A stretch of DNA of 63,004 bases from NCBI GenBank assembly GCA_050485785.1, contig JBJHCA010000007.1:1-63004 (forward strand), written 5' to 3'. Source of the DNA: JBJHCA01 sp050485785. GTDB lineage: Bacteria > Bacteroidota > Bacteroidia > Chitinophagales > Saprospiraceae. A program made the position numbers and the translations under genes. Of this stretch, positions 25,268 to 33,816 are shown piece by piece. The notes beneath the pieces were generated by a model. That model saw nothing but the letters and a program-made list of their open reading frames with translations. It was not told the origin of the DNA and did not search any database. Within the stretch, counting starts at the first letter, position 1; each line of letters opens with the position of its first letter.

Positions 25268-26476
25268 ATGCCTCCTATACAGGGAGTAATACCCTTGCTC
25301 ATAGCCGGCAAATATTACCACGACAAACTCACTGCCCCGGCAGATTACAATAATCAGGGATACCGTCATGACACCAATCCCGAGAATCTGTTTTCAGATG
25401 GTGAGGGTGGTGTCAGATTTGACTCCCATACCATCAAGAAGGACTTCCTGCGAATTGGATTTGCAGGAAGCGATAATGCGGTAATCAACACAGCTTTAGG
25501 GATCCTTTACGAGCTCCAGCCTTATACAGAACAAAATGACCGGCTGAATATGGCCTTAAGGAGATTGGCTGAGCTTAGAAACATGAGTTTTGAAACTGCT
25601 GTTGCCCAATATACCCGTGCACTTGAGCTGAGGCAAATAGCTAACAAAAACATGAAAAAGAAAAAACAGCTATCTCCATTGCCGCAAAACCAGCCCGGCA
25701 ATGCTGAAGCAAAGAACAACAAAAAACAAAAGCCACAAAGCGAAGAACAACATATTGAAGGTCTCGATTTTGAAACTCACCCTACTTTTGCGGGTTCAAC
25801 GGCTCAAATGAGGTTCGGGAAAATTTTAGGTGACGTTTTCGGGCTTGACCCTGCTATTGCTACAATAATAAGCCCTACCGGGGGCATAATAGGTCCTGAC
25901 AACTCAAGTAAATACTTACATCATCCATTTGACCCCGACGGAGCCGTATCCATTCACGGAGCTATACATGATGCGGCCGGATTTCTGTCCAATGCATTTG
26001 ATCTGGGGCCCGGTTATGACTATCTGGGTCATGAACGCAATGCTGAACGAGGCAATCCCATGACCGGCCAAACGAATATTCATGATATAAGAAGGTTTAT
26101 GCAGGCAGAGGGATTGATTGAAAGAAGAGACGGACCTTTAGGTACAATACTGGAAAACAACCTGGACACATTTACCGAATTTAGTCGCCGACATGTAGAC
26201 ATTATGAATATGACCTTTGATTATTTTAATGAAAATGATGAATCCAAAAAACAACAACTCAAGAATCAGATTCAGTTTCAAATAGCTTTCAGGAGCACCT
26301 TGGCTGCCGTTGAGGCTAGAAACACTGTGAGTTCTAAACTCAACTCAATTAAACAAGCAGGTACTGAAAAGAAAGCTGAATTGTTTGAACAACTCGGTGA
26401 ATACAGGGATAGGATGCTAACAACAAAAGACAGTATGTTTGAAGGAATCAGAGACCGGCTGCCCTTTAGCTTTTGA
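25268..26476 (+). CDS. Unknown protein with an HGAIHDAAG motif; possible effector or enzyme
   Basis: 402 residues; not recognised. There is no signal peptide. An N-terminal alpha-helical part (about 50-130) is followed by a Lys/Gln/Asn-rich linker (KKKKQLSPLPQNQPGNAEA, about 130-165), then a conserved-looking core: GPDNSSKYLHHPFDPDG, SIHGAIHDAAGFL, LGPGYDYLGHE (about 215-260), and a helical C-terminus. The His-Asp pair followed by Ala-Ala-Gly and a GPGYDYLG loop is vaguely like the HD active site of small phospholipase A2 enzymes, but this is only a resemblance. The gene looks more A-rich than its neighbours. No obvious Shine-Dalgarno precedes 25268; an in-frame ATG at 25172 is separated by a TAG. 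Confidence 0.55.
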   Translation: MPPIQGVIPLLIAGKYYHDKLTAPADYNNQGYRHDTNPENLFSDGEGGVRFDSHTIKKDFLRIGFAGSDNAVINTALGILYELQPYTEQNDRLNMALRRLAELRNMSFETAVAQYTRALELRQIANKNMKKKKQLSPLPQNQPGNAEAKNNKKQKPQSEEQHIEGLDFETHPTFAGSTAQMRFGKILGDVFGLDPAIATIISPTGGIIGPDNSSKYLHHPFDPDGAVSIHGAIHDAAGFLSNAFDLGPGYDYLGHERNAERGNPMTGQTNIHDIRRFMQAEGLIERRDGPLGTILENNLDTFTEFSRRHVDIMNMTFDYFNENDESKKQQLKNQIQFQIAFRSTLAAVEARNTVSSKLNSIKQAGTEKKAELFEQLGEYRDRMLTTKDSMFEGIRDRLPFSF

Positions 26477-26548
26477 TTGTACCAATTACGTATGCCGTGA
26501 ATTTAAAGCCATTCACCTGCCCGGCATGCCATGAACATCAAGTTTGAT

Positions 26549-26556
26549 TATCTTTG
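26549..26556 (+). promoter_or_regulatory. Putative lepB promoter -7 box (TATCTTTG)
   Basis: An exact TAnnTTTG box 29 bases upstream of the ATG at 26586. No clear -33 partner. Confidence 0.45.
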
Positions 26557-26585
26557 GCGTTTCTTTGTAAAAAGGTCTTCTCTCT

Positions 26586-28217
26586 ATGCTTAGTGTTACC
26601 GCACAGATCATTCTGGTAGTTTTTTGGTGGATTGGTGTTCATTACGGCGTAATGCAGTTGTTCAATAAGGCCGGGATGACCGGTTGGCGTGCATTTGTAC
26701 CCGTTATAGGCAAGTTTGACTGGTTTCAGCTCATTGGTAAAGCGAAATGGAAATACATATTGCTATGGATTCCATTGGTGAATATTTTCATTTTTGCCGG
26801 CATTATTATCGATCTGGTTCGGAGTTTTGGTCGCCACAGCTTTACCGATCATGTGCTGGCAGTGGTTTTTGCCCCCATATATTTGCCCTGGCTGGCTCAT
26901 CAAAAGTCGACTTCCTATCAGTATCCTGTACTGATACAAGAGCGGGAATTCAGGGAAGCCTGGAAAGAAGCTATCAGCACTAACAATCAGGCAGCACTCA
27001 GAAAGCTGGACAAGAACAGACCTGTTCCGCGTAAAAGCGTAATGCGCGAATGGTCGGAGGCCATCATCTTTGCTGTTTTTGCTGCCACCTTCATTCGCAT
27101 GTTCCTGATTGAGGCCTATACCATACCTACACCTTCTATGGAAGGGTCACTTCTGGTAGGTGATTATCTGTTTGTGAGTAAAATACACTACGGTGCCAGG
27201 ATGCCGTTTACTCCTATTCAGTTTCCCCTGGTTCACAACAGGTTACCCTTGGTGCGCGGTGAAAGTTATTCCAGAGCCATAGAATGGGAATACCGCAGAC
27301 TTCCCAAAATTCAACCCATTCAGCGGTTTGACCCGGTAGTGTTCAATTTTCCTGCAGGCGACACCGTAGCGTTGCCGGTTAACCCCAGCTATGCCCGGGA
27401 TGAGGGCCGCGATTATTACTCTCTGGTAGCCCAGTATGGTAAAACCACCGTACACAACCCGGCCAATTTCGAGATCATCCAGCGGCCTGTAGACCGGAGA
27501 GACAACTACATCAAACGTTGTGTTGGGCTTCCCGGCGATACTATTCAGATCATCAACAGAGAACTGTTTGTGAACGGCCGGCGGGCACCGGATCCGGAAA
27601 TGATACAGCACCTGTACGTGATTTACACAGGAGGCCAAAGCCTGAATGCCAATGAGCTGCTGAGCTGGGGAATTGACCGCAATGATATTGAAATGAACCG
27701 GCGCGATAACCGGGCTCCTTATTGGATGCTCAATCTCAACAAGGAACAAGCCGCCAAAATTGAGGATTTGCATTATGTTGACAGCGTAAGGCTGGCAGAC
27801 CGGTACCGGGATGGCGTGCCGGGTGGTGGCATTATGTTTCCCGAGGATCCGGTACATTTTCCATGGAATACTGACTTTTACGGGCCGCTGCCTATCCCTG
27901 CACGCGGACAAACCGTAGAGCTGACCCTTCGCACCTTACCCATTTACCGGCGTATCATTGAAGTGTATGAGGGCAACACCCTGGAAGTGCGTAACGGAAG
28001 AATATTTATCAATGATGAACCGGCTACCCAATACACCATTCAGATGGATTATTACTTCATGATCGGGGATAACCGCAGCAATTCCTACGATGGCAGAATG
28101 TGGGGTTTTGTACCTGAAGATCACATTGTCGGGAAACCGCTGTTCATTTGGTTCTCGTCAAAGCCCGGAGTAGGGATACGCTGGAACCGCCTGTTTACCT
28201 CTGCTACCCAAAACTGA
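26586..28217 (+). CDS. lepB: Signal peptidase I, long Bacteroidota form
   Basis: 543 residues, about twice the length of the minimal enzyme. It cleaves signal peptides of exported pre-proteins at the inner membrane. An N-terminal DUF5684-like segment with three membrane helices (about 5-110) precedes the S26 peptidase. The catalytic serine is S184 in TIPTPSMEG and the general-base lysine K310 in RRDNYIKRCVGLPGD; the final box GDNRSNSYDGRMWGFV is near 490. The large insertion between Lys and the last box (about 330-450) is usual for this phylum. It has a promoter box of its own and is followed by a dispersed repeat. Confidence 0.95.
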   Translation: MLSVTAQIILVVFWWIGVHYGVMQLFNKAGMTGWRAFVPVIGKFDWFQLIGKAKWKYILLWIPLVNIFIFAGIIIDLVRSFGRHSFTDHVLAVVFAPIYLPWLAHQKSTSYQYPVLIQEREFREAWKEAISTNNQAALRKLDKNRPVPRKSVMREWSEAIIFAVFAATFIRMFLIEAYTIPTPSMEGSLLVGDYLFVSKIHYGARMPFTPIQFPLVHNRLPLVRGESYSRAIEWEYRRLPKIQPIQRFDPVVFNFPAGDTVALPVNPSYARDEGRDYYSLVAQYGKTTVHNPANFEIIQRPVDRRDNYIKRCVGLPGDTIQIINRELFVNGRRAPDPEMIQHLYVIYTGGQSLNANELLSWGIDRNDIEMNRRDNRAPYWMLNLNKEQAAKIEDLHYVDSVRLADRYRDGVPGGGIMFPEDPVHFPWNTDFYGPLPIPARGQTVELTLRTLPIYRRIIEVYEGNTLEVRNGRIFINDEPATQYTIQMDYYFMIGDNRSNSYDGRMWGFVPEDHIVGKPLFIWFSSKPGVGIRWNRLFTSATQN

Positions 28218-28240
28218 TTTGTGCAGTAACTCCTTTTCAT

Positions 28241-28281
28241 GCCCCGTGGTGCGGGGCCCACAAAGAGATATCCTCACAAAA
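28241..28281 (+). repeat. Hairpin plus dispersed repeat, copy 4
   Basis: GCCCCG, five-base loop, CGGGGC (28241-28257), continuing directly into CCCACAAAGAGATATCC and then TCACAAAAC. The second part differs by one base from the copy at 43578-43594. It lies between lepB and the DMT transporter gene. Confidence 0.55.
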
Positions 28282-28378
28282 CCAAACCAAGCTGATCACG
28301 AGTATCTCATACCGGCTTGGCATATTGAAAAACAACCTCCGTTGCCGGATATGCCGGCGTTGAAACCAGGCAGTGAGT

Positions 28379-29281
28379 ATGCGTGACGACAATGATATTT
28401 CACTCAGAAACTGGGTGGTTTTTGGTTTCCTGGCACTGGTGTGGGGCAGTTCATTTATCCTGATTGAACAGGGCTTAACCTATTTTTCGGCTATGGAGGT
28501 GGCATGTCTGCGTGTGAGTATCTCCATGATGGCCTTTTTGCCTTTTGTGCCCCGGGCCATGAAGTGCGTGCGCCGAAAACACCTGAAAGGGGTGATTGGC
28601 ATGGGATTGCTGGGCAACCTGTTTCCGGCATTTCTGTTTGCTTATGCGCAAACGGGCATTGACTCTTCGATAGCGGGAATACTGAATGCACTGACGCCGA
28701 TTTTCACGATGTTGCTGGGAGCCATTCTGTTCAGGCAGGGTTTGAGGATGTTGAAAATTGCCGGCGTGGTAACCGGATTTGCCGGAGCTGCCATCATTGT
28801 GTGGAAAGGCATGGAAGCCGGCAGTACAAACTTCTATCTGATGGAGCTTCTCGTGATACTGGCAACATTTTGCTACGGACTGAGTAGCAATATCATCAAG
28901 GCCTGGCTTGGCGATATTTCAGCCAGGGAAGCAGGAGCGGTGGCTTTTTTGATCATAGGTCCGGTGGCATTGACCATTTTACTGGTTTTTACCGGATTTA
29001 CGGATCATGTAATGCATAGTGAGGCCATATGGCCGCTGTTCAGTATTGTATTGTTGGCTCTTTTGGGCACTGTATTGGCCACCATTCTGTATATAAGGCT
29101 CTTGCAGGATACCAATGCGCTGTTTGGCACATCAGTAACTTACCTGATTCCGGTGGTGGCTATATTTTGGGGCTGGTTTTACGGGGATCAGCTTTTTGCA
29201 AAGCATTTACTGGGTCTGATCTTGATTTTAATGGGTGTTTATTTAATTTCATGGCGAAAAAAATCAGGAGATACCATATGA
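28379..29281 (+). CDS. EamA/DMT-family transporter
   Basis: 300 residues from ATG 28379 (an in-frame GTG lies two codons upstream). Ten hydrophobic helices in two EamA repeats; the first begins NWVVFGFLALVWGSSFILIEQGL (the W-G-S-x-F signature), the second LLVILATFCYGLSSNIIKAW. Members export amino acids or other small metabolites across the inner membrane; substrate not predictable. Its TGA overlaps the ATG of the SET-domain gene (ATGA, 29278-29281), so the two are translated together. Confidence 0.85.
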   Translation: MRDDNDISLRNWVVFGFLALVWGSSFILIEQGLTYFSAMEVACLRVSISMMAFLPFVPRAMKCVRRKHLKGVIGMGLLGNLFPAFLFAYAQTGIDSSIAGILNALTPIFTMLLGAILFRQGLRMLKIAGVVTGFAGAAIIVWKGMEAGSTNFYLMELLVILATFCYGLSSNIIKAWLGDISAREAGAVAFLIIGPVALTILLVFTGFTDHVMHSEAIWPLFSIVLLALLGTVLATILYIRLLQDTNALFGTSVTYLIPVVAIFWGWFYGDQLFAKHLLGLILILMGVYLISWRKKSGDTI

Positions 29282-29679
29282 GAGCCCCCGTTAACCCGCT
29301 GGGTCGTTTGTTTATCGCAGAAAGTAACGGCAAAGGACGCGGTGTTTTTACTGCAGAACGCATTGTAAAAAACGAACTGATTGAACTGTGTCCTGTAATC
29401 ACCATGCCTGCAAGCCATATACCGCTGCTCGATAAAACTCCGCTTTATGATTATTACTTCATGTGGCAGGATGACGATTCAGAATGTGCCCTGGTGCTTG
29501 GCTACGGCTCACTGTATAATCACAGCGACAATCCCAATGCAGAATACCTGATGCACTTTGACACTTCCCAAATGAGCATTTTTGCAGTTCGCGACATTGC
29601 GTCTGGAGAGGAAATTACAGTAAATTACCATGGAGAGCCAAATGGGCAGGGAAATTTGTGGTTTCAACAAAAAAAGTAA
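29278..29679 (+). CDS. SET-domain protein (putative lysine methyltransferase)
   Basis: 133 residues from ATG 29278. A compact SET domain: GKGRGVFTAERI at 18-29, the substrate/AdoMet pocket NHSDNPNAEY at 81-90 (family NHS/NHxxxPN), and EEITVNYHG near 111-119 with the catalytic tyrosine. The post-SET cysteines of eukaryotic enzymes are absent. Small stand-alone bacterial SET proteins are known but their targets mostly are not. Start codon overlaps the DMT transporter stop. An upstream extension to 29029 would lie wholly inside the transporter gene and is rejected. Confidence 0.8.
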   Translation: MRAPVNPLGRLFIAESNGKGRGVFTAERIVKNELIELCPVITMPASHIPLLDKTPLYDYYFMWQDDDSECALVLGYGSLYNHSDNPNAEYLMHFDTSQMSIFAVRDIASGEEITVNYHGEPNGQGNLWFQQKK

Positions 29680-29722
29680 TATTTTGCCCAGGCCTTAACA
29701 TACAAAGGTTTAATTCAATACC

Positions 29723-30832
29723 ATGAAAAACCTCAGCCGCACCTTTCTTATACTGGTTGTAATAGCCGTAGTGCTCTATGTTTTATGGTATTTTGCCGAC
29801 CTAGTATCCTTCATTTTTGTAGCTTGGATACTATCCATGCTGGGGCAGCCGCTCATGAAATTCTTCAGGAGTTTCAGGCTGGGGAGGCTGAGGCTTGGCA
29901 GCTCGCTGGCAGCGCTGCTCACGCTGCTTTGCTTTTTTATAACCTTCGGCATTTTGGTCGGTCTGTTTGTTCCTCTTATTGTGGAGCAAGCGCGCAATTT
30001 ATCAGAAGTGGACTATTACGCACTCTACGAAACCCTCGAAGAGCCTATCAATGCCATCAATGAGAGTCTCATCAACTTTGGCCTGATTGCTGAAACCGGA
30101 GAATCGCCATTTGAACGATGGCGGGGAGAATTTAACCTCACCTTTGAGCCTGCCCAGCTTTCTACATTGTTTGGCACTATTATTGGCACAGCGGGCAATC
30201 TACTGGTAGCACTATTTGCCATATTGTTTATCACTTTTTTCTTTTTGAAAGACCAGGGACTGTTTCTCAACTCTGTGCTGGCATTTACCCCAAGCCGATA
30301 CGATGAACACGTGAAGAACACGATTGAGCAAACCCGCTATCTGCTCACGCGTTATTTTGGCGGGATAATTCTTCAAATTACTATTATTACGCTGGTCGTG
30401 TCAACCAGCCTGGCCATTCTGGGGATTCCCAATGCACTGCTCATTGGTTTTTTTGCGGCACTCATTAATGTGATTCCTTACCTGGGCCCCATTATTGGTG
30501 CCACTTTCGGCGTTCTCATTGCCATTTCCTCCAACCTGGACTACGACTTCTATACCGAAATGGTGCCCATGATCTTTAAGGTGCTTCTGGTATTTGCTTG
30601 CATGCAACTGCTTGACAATATCGTGTTGCAACCGCTTATATTCAGCACATCAGTGATGGCACATCCGCTGGAGATTTTTATAGTGATCATGATCGGGGCC
30701 AAACTGGGAGGGATAATCGGCATGATCGTTGCCATTCCGGTTTATACCATTTTACGCGTAATTGCCCGGGTATTCCTCAGCGAGTTTCAGGTGGTTCAGC
30801 AACTCACCAAAAGCATTGAGCGGAATAAATAG
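29723..30832 (+). CDS. AI-2E family (YdiK/PerM-like) membrane permease
   Basis: 369 residues with about eight membrane helices: FLILVVIAVVLYVLWYFADLV at the N-terminus, then a soluble loop (about 95-150), then FAILFITFFFLKD, ITLVVSTSLAILGIPNALLIGFF and the family signature NVIPYLGPIIGA near 250, ending VIMIGAKLGGIIGMIVAIPVY. Family members are putative transporters (autoinducer-2 export, Na+/H+ exchange); the substrate is uncertain. Follows the SET gene by 43 bases and is probably co-transcribed. Confidence 0.88.
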   Translation: MKNLSRTFLILVVIAVVLYVLWYFADLVSFIFVAWILSMLGQPLMKFFRSFRLGRLRLGSSLAALLTLLCFFITFGILVGLFVPLIVEQARNLSEVDYYALYETLEEPINAINESLINFGLIAETGESPFERWRGEFNLTFEPAQLSTLFGTIIGTAGNLLVALFAILFITFFFLKDQGLFLNSVLAFTPSRYDEHVKNTIEQTRYLLTRYFGGIILQITIITLVVSTSLAILGIPNALLIGFFAALINVIPYLGPIIGATFGVLIAISSNLDYDFYTEMVPMIFKVLLVFACMQLLDNIVLQPLIFSTSVMAHPLEIFIVIMIGAKLGGIIGMIVAIPVYTILRVIARVFLSEFQVVQQLTKSIERNK

Positions 30833-30844
30833 CGATCTGTTTAC

Positions 30845-30852
30845 TACCTTTG
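30845..30852 (+). promoter_or_regulatory. lysS promoter -7 box (TACCTTTG)
   Basis: An exact TAnnTTTG box twelve bases after the permease stop codon and 34 bases before the lysS ATG. It gives lysS a promoter of its own. Confidence 0.5.
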
Positions 30853-30886
30853 CCCCCCGATTTCCGACACGAAAATTGATTTTGCC

Positions 30887-32470
30887 ATGACTTTACCCCG
30901 TGTACTGACTGATCAGGAAATGGCCCGCAGGGAAGCACTGGAGGCTATCCGTCAAATGGGCATTGACCCGTATCCTGCTGAAGCTTTTCACGTAACCCAC
31001 CACTGCAGTGAAATCAGAAGTGGTTACAATTATGCTGAAGATCCGGAACAAAGGAATTTTAAGCATGTGCGCATCAGCGGCAGGATCATGATGAAGCGCA
31101 TCATGGGCAAGGCAGCCTTTGCAGAGTTACAGGATGCAACCGGAAGAGTGCAGATTTACGTTTCCCGTGATGAAATTTGCCCGGGTGAGGATAAGTCTTT
31201 ATATAACAGTTTGTTTAAAAAACACCTGGATATTGGCGATTACGCAGGAATAGAGGGATTTGCTTTTACTACCCAAACCGGTGAGCTTACCATCCATGTG
31301 CAATCACTCACTTTTCTGGCCAAAACACTTCGCCCCTTACCTGTAGTTAAAACCCGGATCAATCCTGACACGGGTGAAGAGGAGACCTATGACATGTTTT
31401 CCGATCCGGAGCTGCGCTACAGAAGAAGATACCTCGACCTGACCGTGAACCGGGGGATCAGGGATATTTTTGTGGTTCGCAGCAACATCATTAAAAGCAT
31501 GCGGCAATATTTTGACCATCAGGGCTGGCTTGAGGTGGAAACACCCATTTTACAACCCATCCACGGAGGTGCTGCAGCACGGCCTTTTCTCACACATCAC
31601 AACGCTCTGGACATTCCGTTGTATCTCCGAATAGCCAACGAACTTTATCTGAAAAGACTAATCATTGGCGGGTTTGACGGTGTTTACGAAATAGGTAAAA
31701 TGTTCCGGAACGAAGGTATGGACAGAACCCACAATCCGGAATTCACTTCCATGGAGCTATATGTGGCCTATAAGGATTACCATTGGATGATGAACATGGT
31801 GGAAGACCTTCTGGAGAAAATGTGCACCGGTTTGTTTGGCACTACCATTCGTCACTTTGACGGTAAGGATATCGATTTTAAAGGTCCTTACACCCGAAAA
31901 ACGTTGTTTGGTGCCATAGAGGAAAGTACCGGCAAAGATATCCGTTCCTTTGATGACCAAGAGCTAAAGACATTTTGCCATCAACTGGGCATTACTACCG
32001 AGGCCGGATGGAGCAGGGCTAAAATGATCGATGAAATTTTTGGAAAAACGGTTGAACCGGGCCTCATACAGCCAACATTTATCTGCGACTACCCTATCGA
32101 AATGACCCCGCTCGCCAAGCTTCACCGGTCTGAGCCGGGATTGGTTGAGCGTTTTGAATTGTTTGTGGCCGGCAAAGAAATTGCCAATGCATACAGCGAG
32201 CTCAACGACCCCATCGATCAGCGTGGAAGGTTTGAACAGCAAATGGAAATGGCCGCCCGCGGTGATGACGAAGCCCATGCACTGGATGAGGACTTTCTGA
32301 TGGCCCTCGAATATGGGATGCCTCCCACATCAGGTCTTGGAATTGGAATCGATCGCCTGGTTATGCTTTTTACCGGTCAAAAAAGTATTCAGGAAGTTAT
32401 TTTCTTCCCGCAGATGCGTCCTGAAAAAAAGCAAGTCAAAACTGCAGAAAAAACTGAGAAAGAGTCTTGA
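30887..32470 (+). CDS. lysS: Lysyl-tRNA synthetase, class II
   Basis: 527 residues. An OB-fold anticodon domain (KHVRISGRIMMKRIMGKAAFAELQD, about 65-170) precedes the class II core: motif 1 around YFDHQGWLEVETPIL, motif 2 FRNEGMDRTHNPEFTSMELY near 268, and motif 3 in SGLGIGIDRLVMLF near 487. A lysine/glutamate-rich C-terminal tail (KKQVKTAEKTEKES) follows. Convergent with queA, with a shared terminator between them. Confidence 0.95.
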   Translation: MTLPRVLTDQEMARREALEAIRQMGIDPYPAEAFHVTHHCSEIRSGYNYAEDPEQRNFKHVRISGRIMMKRIMGKAAFAELQDATGRVQIYVSRDEICPGEDKSLYNSLFKKHLDIGDYAGIEGFAFTTQTGELTIHVQSLTFLAKTLRPLPVVKTRINPDTGEEETYDMFSDPELRYRRRYLDLTVNRGIRDIFVVRSNIIKSMRQYFDHQGWLEVETPILQPIHGGAAARPFLTHHNALDIPLYLRIANELYLKRLIIGGFDGVYEIGKMFRNEGMDRTHNPEFTSMELYVAYKDYHWMMNMVEDLLEKMCTGLFGTTIRHFDGKDIDFKGPYTRKTLFGAIEESTGKDIRSFDDQELKTFCHQLGITTEAGWSRAKMIDEIFGKTVEPGLIQPTFICDYPIEMTPLAKLHRSEPGLVERFELFVAGKEIANAYSELNDPIDQRGRFEQQMEMAARGDDEAHALDEDFLMALEYGMPPTSGLGIGIDRLVMLFTGQKSIQEVIFFPQMRPEKKQVKTAEKTEKES

Positions 32471-32497
32471 GCAGCGCAAAATCCGGCTCTATACCAT

Positions 32498-32543
32498 AAA
32501 AAAAAACCGCATTCAGCTTCACGCTGCAATGCGGTTTTTTTTT
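32498..32543. terminator. Bidirectional terminator between lysS and queA
   Basis: An A-run plus ACCGCATT pairs with AATGCGGT plus a run of nine T (32498-32513 / 32529-32543); a smaller CAGC/GCTG stem lies in the loop. A/T runs on both sides allow use in both directions. Confidence 0.88.
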
Positions 32544-32558
32544 ATTGCTAAAACAAGC

Positions 32559-33623
32559 TTACACAATGAGCATAGCATCGCCATAGCTGAAGAAGCGATA
32601 CTGTTGCTTAACGGCTTCTTTATAGGCATTCATGATGTTATCGTACCCGCCAAATGCACAGATCATGATGAGAAGGCTGCTTTTAGGCAGATGGAAGTTA
32701 GTAACCATAGCATTGGCAATACTGAAATCATATGGCGGGTAAATGAACTTGTTAGTCCACCCTTCAACAGGTTTCAGCATTGATTCGGCAGAAACTGAGG
32801 ATTCAATGGAACGCATTACCGTAGTACCGACTGCACATATCTTGCGGTTTGATTTTTTGGCCGCATTCACAATATCACAGGCAGCCTGGTCAACCCTGAA
32901 ATACTCTGCTTCCATTTTATGCTTGGAAAGGTCTTCCACTTCGATATTTCTGAAAGTACCCAATCCGATGTGAAGTGTAACTTCTGCAAAATTGATGCCC
33001 TGCAGTTTCATACGCTTGATGAGCTCTTCGCTGAAATGGAGACCTGCAGTAGGTGCGGCCACAGCCCCAATTTCTTTGGCAAACAAAGTTTGGTAACGCT
33101 CTGAGTCAATGTTTTCAGGCGCTCTGTTAATGTATTTGGGAAGCGGTGTTTCACCAAGACTGTATAGAATCTTCAGAAACTCTTCGTGCTCACCGTCGAA
33201 CATGAAACGAATTGTTCTCCCCCGGCTGGTGGTATTGTCCACCACTTCGGCCACAAGCAGGTCATTATCATGCTCATCGCAGAAATACAGCTTGTTGCCC
33301 ACCCTGATTTTTCTGGCCGGGTCAACCAATACATCCCACAGTTTGGCCTCTGCATTGAGCTCACGCAAAAGGAACACCTCTATCTTGGCACCGGTCTTCT
33401 CTTTTTTGCCGAACATACGGGCGGGGAAAACTTTGGTATTGTTGGTAATAAACACATCGTCTTCGGTGAAGTAATCGGTTATCTCGCGAAACACTTTATG
33501 TTCTATTTTGCCTGTATTGCGGTGAACTACCATTAGCCGTGCATCGTGGCGATTGGGTGCAGGGTATTTAGCGATCAGTTTTTCGGGTAGCTTAAAATTA
33601 AAATTCGACAGTTTTACACGCAT
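32559..33623 (-). CDS. queA: S-adenosylmethionine:tRNA ribosyltransferase-isomerase (queuosine synthesis)
   Basis: 354 residues from ATG 33623 (MRVKLSNFNFKLPEKLIAKYP). It adds the epoxy-cyclopentanediol ring to preQ1 in tRNA, the penultimate step to queuosine. Family segments: FNFKLPEKLIAKYPAPNRHDARLMV, TNNTKVFPARMFG, AAPTAGLHFSEEL, TLHIGLGTF, VGTTVMRSIES, TNFHLPKSSLLIMICAF. Normal length. The open frame continues to 33728 but a promoter box at 33674-33681 lies inside that extension. Single gene. Confidence 0.95.
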   Translation of the reverse strand: MRVKLSNFNFKLPEKLIAKYPAPNRHDARLMVVHRNTGKIEHKVFREITDYFTEDDVFITNNTKVFPARMFGKKEKTGAKIEVFLLRELNAEAKLWDVLVDPARKIRVGNKLYFCDEHDNDLLVAEVVDNTTSRGRTIRFMFDGEHEEFLKILYSLGETPLPKYINRAPENIDSERYQTLFAKEIGAVAAPTAGLHFSEELIKRMKLQGINFAEVTLHIGLGTFRNIEVEDLSKHKMEAEYFRVDQAACDIVNAAKKSNRKICAVGTTVMRSIESSVSAESMLKPVEGWTNKFIYPPYDFSIANAMVTNFHLPKSSLLIMICAFGGYDNIMNAYKEAVKQQYRFFSYGDAMLIV

Positions 33624-33673
33624 AATCCTGTAAGTTGGATTTATTGAAGTGAAGGATCGGAAAAAAATAAGTG

Positions 33674-33681
33674 CAAAGGTA
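33674..33681 (-). promoter_or_regulatory. queA promoter -7 box (TACCTTTG on the minus strand)
   Basis: An exact TAnnTTTG box 50 bases upstream of the queA ATG. Confidence 0.45.
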
Positions 33682-33803
33682 AGTTTTTTTAAAAAAGACA
33701 TGCCTATGCCTGCCATTATTTTGTGCACTGCTGATTACGGTGTTTTAACAGATGTATTTCAACTTTTTATCGAATACTTGATCAAGGAACCGATTGGGAA
33801 TTT

Positions 33804-33811
33804 TACTTTTG
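33804..33811 (+). promoter_or_regulatory. Putative promoter -7 box of the MacB-like permease (TACTTTTG), nearly leaderless
   Basis: TACTTTTG ends five bases before the ATG at 33817, with TTG at 33778-33780 as a possible -33 element. Transcription would begin almost at the start codon. It also argues against translation from the upstream in-frame start at 33649. Confidence 0.45.
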
Positions 33812-33816
33812 GACTT

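Noticed and set aside
25030..26476. A mobile element or prophage around the unknown gene
   Set aside because: No integrase, transposase or terminal inverted repeats; the only duplicated sequence is the 23-mer, and it does not flank the gene.
29029..29280. Long N-terminal extension of the SET protein
   Set aside because: It lies completely within the DMT transporter gene in another frame; the ATGA overlap at 29278 gives the natural start.
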